DNA of 64,000 bases, taken from contig NZ_WMBQ01000001.1 of assembly GCF_009708035.1 (NCBI RefSeq), forward strand, positions 310,001 through 374,000, in the 5' to 3' direction. The DNA is from Hyphomicrobium album. Its GTDB lineage: Bacteria; Pseudomonadota; Alphaproteobacteria; Rhizobiales; Hyphomicrobiaceae. Below the pieces are notes generated by a model. The model had not been told where the DNA came from and did not search any database. It saw only the letters and a list, made by a program, of their open reading frames with translations. Below are positions 57,753 to 64,000 of this stretch, piece after piece; within the stretch, counting starts at the first letter, position 1, and each line of letters starts with the position of its first letter. Position numbers and translations under genes: made by a program.

Positions 57753-58613
57753 TTGAGCCGCATCGTTTACGTCAACGGCCGCTACGTGCCGTACGCACAG
57801 GCCGCCGTTCACGCCGAGGACCGCGGCTTCCAGTTCGGCGACGGAATCTACGAGGTATGCGAGGTGCGCGGCGGGCGCCTCATCGACGAGGCGCGCCACA
57901 TGCAACGCCTTGCCCGATCGCTCGGCGAACTCGAGATCGCCGCGCCGATGAGCGCTGCTGCTTTGGGCCACGTCATGCGCGAGGTGATCCGGCGCAATCG
58001 CGTCAAGGACGGCCTCGTCTACCTGCAGGTGACGCGCGGGGCGGCTCCGCGCGAGTTTCTGTTTCCAGCCGATACCGAGCCGACGGTCGTCTGTCTCGCC
58101 CGCCCGATGGCCAGCGCGGGGCTCGACGCCCGCGCGCTCGAAGGCATCGCGGTGAAGTCGATGCCCGACATCCGCTGGCAGCGGTGCGACATAAAGACAG
58201 TAATGCTGCTCCCCGCCTGCCTTGCCAAGGAGGCGGCGCGGCAGGACGGCGCGCGCGAGGCCTGGTTCATCGACGCCGATGGCTTCGTCACCGAGGGCGC
58301 CTCCAGCAACGCCTGGATCGTCGATGCCGGCGGTGCTGTCATCACCCGGCAATTGAGCAGCGCCATCCTCCCGGGCGTGACGCGGGCGACGCTCCGTGAC
58401 GTGCTGGAGGGAGAGGGAATTACGCTGACCGAGCGGCCTTTTCGGCTCGACGAGGCCTATTCCGCGCGGGAGGCCTTCATCACCTCGGCGACCCAGACGG
58501 TCATGCCGGTCGTCCGCATTGACGGACGCCCAATCGCCGATGGTAAACCCGGTCCGGTGGCCCAGCGCCTACGCTTGAATTTTCACCAGATTGCCGCCAT
58601 TTCGAGCGCTTGA
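57753..58613 (+). CDS. dat: D-amino acid aminotransferase
   Basis: The PLP enzyme transfers amino groups between D-amino acids and 2-oxoacids. The 286-residue class IV aminotransferase has NGRYVP, EDRGFQFGDGIYEV, the PLP lysine in CDIKTVMLLP (K148), and TEGASSNAWIV. It starts with TTG 21 bp after the ntrX stop. The substrate preference is inferred from family resemblance; a branched-chain or 4-amino-4-deoxychorismate lyase relative is less likely. Confidence 0.83.
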   Translation: MSRIVYVNGRYVPYAQAAVHAEDRGFQFGDGIYEVCEVRGGRLIDEARHMQRLARSLGELEIAAPMSAAALGHVMREVIRRNRVKDGLVYLQVTRGAAPREFLFPADTEPTVVCLARPMASAGLDARALEGIAVKSMPDIRWQRCDIKTVMLLPACLAKEAARQDGAREAWFIDADGFVTEGASSNAWIVDAGGAVITRQLSSAILPGVTRATLRDVLEGEGITLTERPFRLDEAYSAREAFITSATQTVMPVVRIDGRPIADGKPGPVAQRLRLNFHQIAAISSA

Positions 58614-58752
58614 AGCGGCTTCATTTTGATGACGGAGTTGGTATACCTTTTAAGGTGCAGTGCGAAAAAATGTTATTATATTACGCTCAGCAACGACGCT
58701 CACCCACGTATCGAATACCCTATGCAGACCCTAGAACAGGCGGATAACAAAA

Positions 58753-58998
58753 ATGGGCGCAGATAGAGTCCAAAACCTTCAGGACACGTTCCTGAACCAC
58801 GTGCGCAAGAACAAGACGCCGCTGACCATTTTCCTCATCAATGGCGTCAAGCTTCAGGGGATCGTGAGCTGGTTCGACAACTTTTGTGTTCTGTTGCGGC
58901 GCGACGGTCACTCGCAGCTCGTGTATAAGCATGCGATCTCGACCATCATGCCCGGCCAACCGGTCCACCTCATGGAGACCGAGACGACCGAGGCCTAA
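58753..58998 (+). CDS. hfq: RNA chaperone Hfq
   Basis: Hfq pairs small RNAs with mRNAs. The 81-residue protein is a textbook Sm fold: [29 protein letters not shown] ... [28 protein letters not shown]. Its upstream region is AT-rich (58620-58690). It sits between dat and hflX, as in many related genomes, and may regulate nitrogen-fixation-type genes via NtrYX partners. Confidence 0.98.
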   Translation: MGADRVQNLQDTFLNHVRKNKTPLTIFLINGVKLQGIVSWFDNFCVLLRRDGHSQLVYKHAISTIMPGQPVHLMETETTEA

Positions 58999-59084
58999 GC
59001 CGGACGGCACAGATCGACGAACGCGTTGACATAGCAGAAGAGCTTGAGGACGGAGAGCGGCGCGCAAGCGGTGCGCGCGCTCTT

Positions 59085-60422
59085 GTGCTCGTTCCGGATC
59101 TGAAGCGCGCAGCACGCAAGGGCGGCGAGCAGAGTGGCGGCCAGAGTAGCGGAAAGGCGCGCACGGCGCCGCTGCACTCTCCCCGCGATCGCCTGCAGGA
59201 AGCCAGCGGCCTCGCCGAGGCGATTGACCTCTACGTCATCGACAGCATGCTCGTGCCCGTCGCCACGCCGCGTCCCGCGACGCTGTTCGGCACCGGCAAG
59301 GTCGAGAGCCTCAAGGCGCTCATTGCCGCGCACGAAATCGAGCTGGTCATCATCGACCATCCCGTCTCGCCCATCCAGCAGCGCAACCTCGAAAGGGCTT
59401 GGAACACCAAGGTTCTCGATCGCACCGGCCTCATCCTCGAGATCTTTGGGCGGCGGGCACGCACCAAGGAGGGACGCCTGCAGGTCGAGCTGGCGCACCT
59501 GTCCTATCAAAAGAGCCGCCTGGTCCGGACCTGGACCCACTTGGAGCGCCAGCGCGGCGGCTACGGCTTCCTCGGCGGTCCCGGCGAGGCGCAGATCGAG
59601 CTCGACCGGCGCATGATCGACGAGCGCATCATCGCCATCCGCAAGGATCTGGAAGTCGTCGTGCGCACCCGTGAGCTGCATCGCCAGGGGCGCCGGCGCG
59701 TGCCGTATCCGGTCGTCGCCATCGTCGGCTACACCAACGCCGGCAAGTCGACGCTCTTCAACCGGATCACCGGCGCCGACGTCTTCGCCAAGCACCAGCT
59801 GTTCGCGACGCTCGACCCGACCATGCGCGAGGTCCGCCTCAAGAGCGGCCGGCGCATCATCCTGTCGGATACCGTCGGCTTCATCTCCGATCTGCCCACG
59901 ATGCTGGTCGCCGCCTTCCGCGCCACGCTCGAGGAAGTGATCGAGGCCGACCTCATCCTGCACGTGCGCGACATCGCTCACCTCGAGACCGACAGCCAGG
60001 CGCGCGACGTCGAGGCTGTGCTCACCGACCTCGGCATCGACACGCTCGCTGCCGAGGCGCCGATCCTCGAGGTGTGGAACAAGATCGACCTGCTCTCCGC
60101 CGTGACCAGCGAGGCGGCGGTGAGCGCCGCGCGCTTCGCCGACCGTCCGCCCGCCCTCGTGTCGGCCGCGACGGGCGAGGGGATCGACGGTCTGCTCGCC
60201 GACATCGACAAGCGGCTGGGTCGCGGGGACGCGGTCGTCGAGCTGGTCATCCCGGCGCACGAGGGCCGCCTCCTCAACTGGCTCTACGAGGAGGCCGAGG
60301 TGCTGGCGCGCGAGGCGCTCGACAACGGCGAGACGCGCGCGCGCGTTCGTGTCGCCGCGGAGAAGAAAGAGCGACTTCTGGTGCAAGCCCGCCGCGCCGG
60401 GGCCGCGTTATCGCTCGAATAG
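59085..60422 (+). CDS. hflX: GTPase HflX
   Basis: HflX is a ribosome-binding GTPase that rescues stalled 50S subunits. The 445-residue protein has GQ-like [37 protein letters not shown]1 [14 protein letters not shown]3 DTVGFI and G4 NKID. The open frame continues at least 110 bp upstream with HflX-like residues, ending [13 protein letters not shown] across the GTG used here, but no ATG, GTG or TTG occurs in that stretch. The true start is therefore uncertain. Confidence 0.9.
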   Translation: MLVPDLKRAARKGGEQSGGQSSGKARTAPLHSPRDRLQEASGLAEAIDLYVIDSMLVPVATPRPATLFGTGKVESLKALIAAHEIELVIIDHPVSPIQQRNLERAWNTKVLDRTGLILEIFGRRARTKEGRLQVELAHLSYQKSRLVRTWTHLERQRGGYGFLGGPGEAQIELDRRMIDERIIAIRKDLEVVVRTRELHRQGRRRVPYPVVAIVGYTNAGKSTLFNRITGADVFAKHQLFATLDPTMREVRLKSGRRIILSDTVGFISDLPTMLVAAFRATLEEVIEADLILHVRDIAHLETDSQARDVEAVLTDLGIDTLAAEAPILEVWNKIDLLSAVTSEAAVSAARFADRPPALVSAATGEGIDGLLADIDKRLGRGDAVVELVIPAHEGRLLNWLYEEAEVLAREALDNGETRARVRVAAEKKERLLVQARRAGAALSLE

Positions 60423-60494
60423 AAGCCTGCGCACGCGATATTAAAGGTTGAAGATTGTAATCGGGGCACGTGTGCTCGAGCCCGCCGTGACGTC

Positions 60495-62165
60495 ATGGCC
60501 ACGACGAACAACGCCGATCGCCAATCGCCCAGCGCCGACGTTCTTGGCGCGGGGCCGGCGCTTGCCGATCCGGGGCGCCGTGTGCGGCAGTTTCGGCAAG
60601 TCCTCCTCTGGCCGCTACAACTGAAGCCGGGCAAGCGAGACGCCGAAGACCGCGATTGCCACTCCGTTGCTGCACTGATGACCGCCACCGGCTCGCCGTG
60701 GACGGAGAAGACAGACCGCGCAATTCCCGACGATCCGCGCGCCCTCTACGAGCACTGCTATCGCGAGTTCGTATCCGTCCTGCCGCACGTGCAGCGGTTT
60801 CTCTACGGGGAGGGTGGGCCGACGCGCATCTTCAGCCGCCGTGACATCGCGCGGGCGCGCATAACGCTTGTCCGCGGTGCAGCGCCGCTGGTGTTCGACG
60901 TCGCCCGCGTGGAGTTGCACTTCTTCTGCGACGTCGACGTTGCCATCCTTGCCGTCGAGATCGAGGGCCGGGATCTCGCCATCGAGGATGTGCAGGAGGT
61001 CATGTATCGCTTCGGCCGCGCCTATCCGTCGGGCTGGACCGAAACCGGAGAGCCCTGGCACTGCCCAGAACGGGTCGAATGGCTCGACCGGGACGGCCGT
61101 GGGCTCGCGACTTCAGACTATGAGCAGCGCGACAAGTTCCTGGCCTCGATTTGCGAGCGGCAGGTTCCGGCCATCGCCGCGCACTGGAGGTTCCTGCTGG
61201 CGCCGCTCAATCGCGGCGAGGGGACGGGGGCGTTGCGGTTCGGGCTCATCGAGCACAACTGGATACCGCTTATGGCCTACCTCGCCATGGCTGACCCGTT
61301 GAGCCTGACGGCCAACGATCATGCGCGCTTGGCGCTGGTGCTCCCTCCCGGAGATCCCGCGGCGGCGCCCTATGCGGCGGCGTTCCTGCAGGATTTCGAT
61401 AAGCGCTATTGCTACGACCGCTTCCACGATCGATCTCGCGCCGGTGACTGGAGCGATACCCGCATCATGTGCTGCGGGCACGCGTTCGTCATGGTCGTCG
61501 ATGCGCGGCACGAGGCCGTCACGGATGCCGAGCGCGGCCTGCTCGCCCAGTTCCGCCATTCCTTCTTCCTCTTGGGCCTGATCGCCCACTTGCATCGCGC
61601 CGCTCTGCTGGCGCTTTCCGAGCGGCTGGCGCGCACCATCGGGCGGCTGAACACGGAGCGCCCGCAAAGCGTCGAGGACTTTCACTCCAACATTCGCCGC
61701 TCGTTGGAGATCTTTCTCCGCTTCTCGCACAGGTACTGGTTCTACGAGGTGTCCAATCAGGCCGTCGCCCGGGATCTCTTTCGCCTCTGGTCCGACCACC
61801 TGGCGACAACGCGCCTCTACAACGACGTGCGCGAGGAGCTGCGCGACATGAGCGAGTACCTCGACAGCGACCTGCTGCGCCGCTCGTCGGCGACGATCGT
61901 GAGGCTCACCGTCGTCGCCATTCTGAGCCTCATCGGCACGGCAACGACCGGCTTCCTCGGCATGAACTTGCTCGATGAGGCCGATGCTTCGCTGACCATC
62001 AAGGTGATCTATTTCATAGTCGTCGCGCTGCTCACCACCATGCTCACTGTCTACACGGTCATGAAGGCCAACAGGCTCGCCGAGTTCCTCGATGCGTTGG
62101 CCGATACGCGCCTCTATTGGCGGCGCAAGCTCAAGGCCTTCTTTGCGATCTGGGAGAAACGCTAG
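60495..62165 (+). CDS. CorA-like membrane protein with large N-terminal domain
   Basis: The 556-residue product ends in two membrane helices (about 473-493 and 503-525) flanking the motif GFLGMN (GMN at 489-491), the pore signature of CorA/Mrs2 magnesium channels. The N-terminal 470 residues do not resemble canonical CorA. A divalent-cation channel or exporter is the best guess; family membership rests on the two helices and the GMN motif. It starts 72 bp after hflX. Confidence 0.62.
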   Translation: MATTNNADRQSPSADVLGAGPALADPGRRVRQFRQVLLWPLQLKPGKRDAEDRDCHSVAALMTATGSPWTEKTDRAIPDDPRALYEHCYREFVSVLPHVQRFLYGEGGPTRIFSRRDIARARITLVRGAAPLVFDVARVELHFFCDVDVAILAVEIEGRDLAIEDVQEVMYRFGRAYPSGWTETGEPWHCPERVEWLDRDGRGLATSDYEQRDKFLASICERQVPAIAAHWRFLLAPLNRGEGTGALRFGLIEHNWIPLMAYLAMADPLSLTANDHARLALVLPPGDPAAAPYAAAFLQDFDKRYCYDRFHDRSRAGDWSDTRIMCCGHAFVMVVDARHEAVTDAERGLLAQFRHSFFLLGLIAHLHRAALLALSERLARTIGRLNTERPQSVEDFHSNIRRSLEIFLRFSHRYWFYEVSNQAVARDLFRLWSDHLATTRLYNDVREELRDMSEYLDSDLLRRSSATIVRLTVVAILSLIGTATTGFLGMNLLDEADASLTIKVIYFIVVALLTTMLTVYTVMKANRLAEFLDALADTRLYWRRKLKAFFAIWEKR

Positions 62166-62269
62166 CCGACCTAAGCAGCTACATCCTTGTTTCCACCTCA
62201 TTTCCGGCCCGAACGCATGGCCAAATCCAAAGTGCAATTTGATTCGGCAACGACGACGAGGGGGCCCGA

Positions 62270-62707
62270 ATGCGACCGCTGCTGCAACAACTCCAAGATA
62301 TGCACATCCGAATTGCCGAGACTGCGACACACGAGGAGACGCTGGTCAGGGCGCTGAGTGAAGCGCTCGATCGCCTCGATCAGCAGCTCCTGCAGGATGT
62401 GCAGACCATCGCTAGTGAGCACGAGGCGCGCCGCTCCGCCATCCTTGGCGAGCTGCAGGGCCTCGCCTCGAGCATCGGCATGTTCCAGGTCCAGCACCCG
62501 CAGGTAACTGCGCGTGCCGACCTTGAAGAGCCAACCTATCTCCCGACGGCCGGCGATTGGCGTGAAGCCGCCAGCAACATCCGCGACGATTTAGAACCGG
62601 TCAGCGCCAGCGCTGCGCCGCGCGCGCTGTTCCCGCACGAGCGGCGTGCGAACGAATCTGCAGCGCCGGTGAGTTTGATGCAGCGGCGCCGCCGCGCCGC
62701 AGGTTAG
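62270..62707 (+). CDS. Small coiled-coil protein of unknown function
   Basis: The 145-residue product has an N-terminal helical stretch with heptad-like LLQQLQD ... ALSEALDRLDQQLLQDV ... ILGELQG and a basic, proline-poor tail ending in RRRRAAG. A purine-rich GAGGGGG precedes the ATG by 6 bp. No known domain was recognised; it follows the CorA-like gene by 104 bp. Confidence 0.6.
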   Translation: MRPLLQQLQDMHIRIAETATHEETLVRALSEALDRLDQQLLQDVQTIASEHEARRSAILGELQGLASSIGMFQVQHPQVTARADLEEPTYLPTAGDWREAASNIRDDLEPVSASAAPRALFPHERRANESAAPVSLMQRRRRAAG

Positions 62708-62718
62708 TTTAGCCGCCG

Positions 62719-62985
62719 TCAGCGATCGGCCGGGGGCACGTACTTGCGCTCGTTGCGCGTCTCGCGCACGATGCCCTTCGGCCCGCTCGACGGCAGCGCG
62801 ACCTCGTGGGCGTCGCGTGCATCGCGCAACGGCAACGGCGCCAACCGCAACTTCTCGCGCTGCGGTTCGATGATCTGACCTGGCACCGGTGGTGTGTCCT
62901 GCGTGAAGTCGTGCGGCACACCCTGCGCGGCCGCCGCGGTCGCGCACAAAGCCGTAAGAGCAGCAACGAGCAAATGCCTGCGCAT
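62719..62985 (-). CDS. Small exported protein of unknown function
   Basis: The 88-residue product has a signal peptide (MRRHLLVAALTALCATAAAAQ) and a short Pro-rich mature part ending in basic KYVPPADR. GAGG lies 5 bp upstream of the ATG. Its stop lies 11 bp from the convergent neighbour's stop. Function unknown. Confidence 0.62.
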   Translation of the reverse strand: MRRHLLVAALTALCATAAAAQGVPHDFTQDTPPVPGQIIEPQREKLRLAPLPLRDARDAHEVALPSSGPKGIVRETRNERKYVPPADR

Positions 62986-63053
62986 GAGAGCCTCGCCAGA
63001 ACGCATTGTCCTATCGAGACAACGCGCAAGGCGGCGGCTTCGTTGCGCGGCCG

Positions 63054-63455
63054 TCAGTTCTTCGGCTCGACCAGCCCCGGCACCTTGCTTCCCGCCGGCC
63101 CGATCTCCTGCACGGCCTGCTGGCAGCTCCACTGCTGCGACACCTTGCAGTCGTTGGGACCGTCGGCGTGTGTGCAGTTGAGCGTCTCGCGCCAGGCGGA
63201 GAGGATCTTGCCCGCCTGGGCGTCGAACTCTGTGAGCTCGTCGCCCTGGTAGCGCGACCGCAGCGCGGCGACGCGCGGTGTGATCTTCAGCCCGTAGCAG
63301 ACGAGGACGGCGCCGGCCGCCTCGCCGTAGCGGGCGCCGGCGTCTTTGGCCGACAGGCTCGGTATCTCGGTGGGGCTTGTGCCGACCCCAGCGGCGGCGA
63401 TGGCGCCGGTGCCGAGGACCAGGGCCGCGGCTAATGAGATGTTAGGCGAGCGCAT
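63054..63455 (-). CDS. Exported Cys-containing protein of unknown function
   Basis: The 133-residue product has a signal peptide (MRSPNISLAAALVLGTGAIAAAG) and a mature part with four cysteines (VCYGL, NCTHADG, DCKVS, SCQQAV), which may form two disulfides. GAGGGA precedes the ATG. The mature region shares a pattern with small periplasmic proteins, but no named family was recognised. Confidence 0.65.
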   Translation of the reverse strand: MRSPNISLAAALVLGTGAIAAAGVGTSPTEIPSLSAKDAGARYGEAAGAVLVCYGLKITPRVAALRSRYQGDELTEFDAQAGKILSAWRETLNCTHADGPNDCKVSQQWSCQQAVQEIGPAGSKVPGLVEPKN

Positions 63456-63614
63456 GCAATCCCTCGCTTCTTGTTGGCCGCACCGATTAGAGCGGGCCGG
63501 CCGGCCGGGTGCAATGCGACTTGCGGCTCAATGCACGGGTGCCGCAGGCGGCTGGTCAGGCCAGGCACGGCGGCTTACATCAGGACACAACGCCGCGAAC
63601 GCCAGGGACCGAGC

Positions 63615-64000
63615 ATGCTGCAACGACTTTTGAATGTACTGAACGGGCGCGAAGCCCCGGGCATCGGGGCCGCGGCCAATGACCTCGAGCTGGCCGTCGC
63701 GGCGCTGCTCGTCGAGGCGGCGCGCATGGACGACGTGTTCGGCGCCGATGAGCGGTCGGCGATCGAAAGCCTGCTCGCCAGGCGCTTCGAGTTGAGCGAG
63801 GACGACGTGACAGCGCTCGTCGACGAGGCGCAGCGCAAGGTCGAAAGCTCGGCGCAATATTTTCCCTACACGAGCCGCGTCACGCGCGAGCTCGAATGCG
63901 AGCAGCGGGCGGAGATCATCGAGATGCTGTGGCGCGTGGCGTTTGCCGACGGCGTGCTCGATCCGCACGAGGACATGCTCATCCGCCAGATCGCCGGGCT
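63615..64000 (+). CDS. TerB-like protein, N-terminal part (cut by window edge)
   Basis: The visible 128 residues match the TerB (tellurite resistance/DjlA-associated) helical domain: ELAVAALLVEAARMDDVFGADERSAIESLLARRFELSEDD near the start and MLWRVAFADGVLDPHEDMLIRQIAGL near the window edge, with two acidic metal-site motifs. The C-terminus is outside the window. The role is unknown. Confidence 0.82.
   Translation, partial: MLQRLLNVLNGREAPGIGAAANDLELAVAALLVEAARMDDVFGADERSAIESLLARRFELSEDDVTALVDEAQRKVESSAQYFPYTSRVTRELECEQRAEIIEMLWRVAFADGVLDPHEDMLIRQIAG

Noticed and set aside
56292-58352. A 686-codon antisense frame across ntrX and dat
   Set aside because: It mirrors the coding strand of ntrX and dat and has no independent support.

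Overview
The window is a 64 kb stretch of chromosome from a G+C-rich alphaproteobacterium, almost certainly of the order Hyphomicrobiales (Rhizobiales). The evidence is gene content and order. One block runs slt-dapA-smpB ... rpoZ-rel ... pdxJ-acpS-lepB-rnc-era. The other runs eno-ftsB-pdhA-pdhB-pdhC-lpdA-lipA-ratA-cinA-ispDF-dusB-ntrB-ntrC-ntrY-ntrX-dat-hfq-hflX. IspD and IspF are fused, and the pyruvate dehydrogenase E1 beta chain carries a lipoyl domain, both familiar in this class. The family or genus cannot be fixed from the sequence alone.

Layout. 0-4.7 kb: start of a LysR regulator with a palindromic operator, a 23-residue lysine-rich micro-protein, lipB, tRNA-Leu(GAG), a sodium:solute symporter and a DUF1622 membrane protein, then a YdcF-type envelope protein. 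4.7-12.6 kb: hydrolase, lytic transglycosylase, dapA, smpB, a pair of peroxiredoxin-like genes, DUF3775, type 5 uracil-DNA glycosylase and a NYN-domain protein. 13-20.8 kb: rpoZ, rel, DUF2062, pdxJ, acpS, lepB, rnc, era. Two adjacent 76-bp palindromes sit just before rel. 20.8-30.9 kb: thrS plus accessory genes (EamA exporter, YjbR, DUF1810, a methyltransferase, L,D-transpeptidase, OpgC, an acyltransferase). 30.8-36 kb: the queuosine precursor genes queF, queD, queE and queC, interleaved with an aldo/keto reductase, dps, a secreted protein and a GFA-fold protein. 36-46.8 kb: eno, ftsB, and the pyruvate dehydrogenase/lipoate locus, interrupted by a DUF1877 gene, two paralogous lipoproteins and two GlsB-type membrane proteins. 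46.8-62.2 kb: pentapeptide-repeat protein, cinA, marR, ispDF, dusB, the two nitrogen-type two-component systems, a D-amino acid transaminase, hfq, hflX and a CorA-like protein. The last 2 kb holds three small proteins of unknown function and the start of a TerB-like gene.

How genes work together. lipB and lipA make the lipoyl group needed by the pyruvate dehydrogenase complex encoded here. Unusually, the E2 chain has no lipoyl domain, so the only lipoyl domain encoded in this locus is on E1 beta. rpoZ-rel links RNA polymerase to the stringent response. dusB-ntrBC-ntrYX-hfq is the classical nitrogen-control neighbourhood. The que genes cover every step from 7-carboxy-deazaguanine precursors to preQ1 except GTP cyclohydrolase.

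No phage, insertion sequence, CRISPR array or rRNA was seen. The oddities worth attention are the lipoyl-less E2 in frame with E1 beta, the twin 76-bp palindromes before rel, a cysteine-free peroxiredoxin paralogue, the paralogous lipoprotein pair with an exact C-X50-C spacing, and the foreign-looking DUF1877 gene inside the pdh operon.
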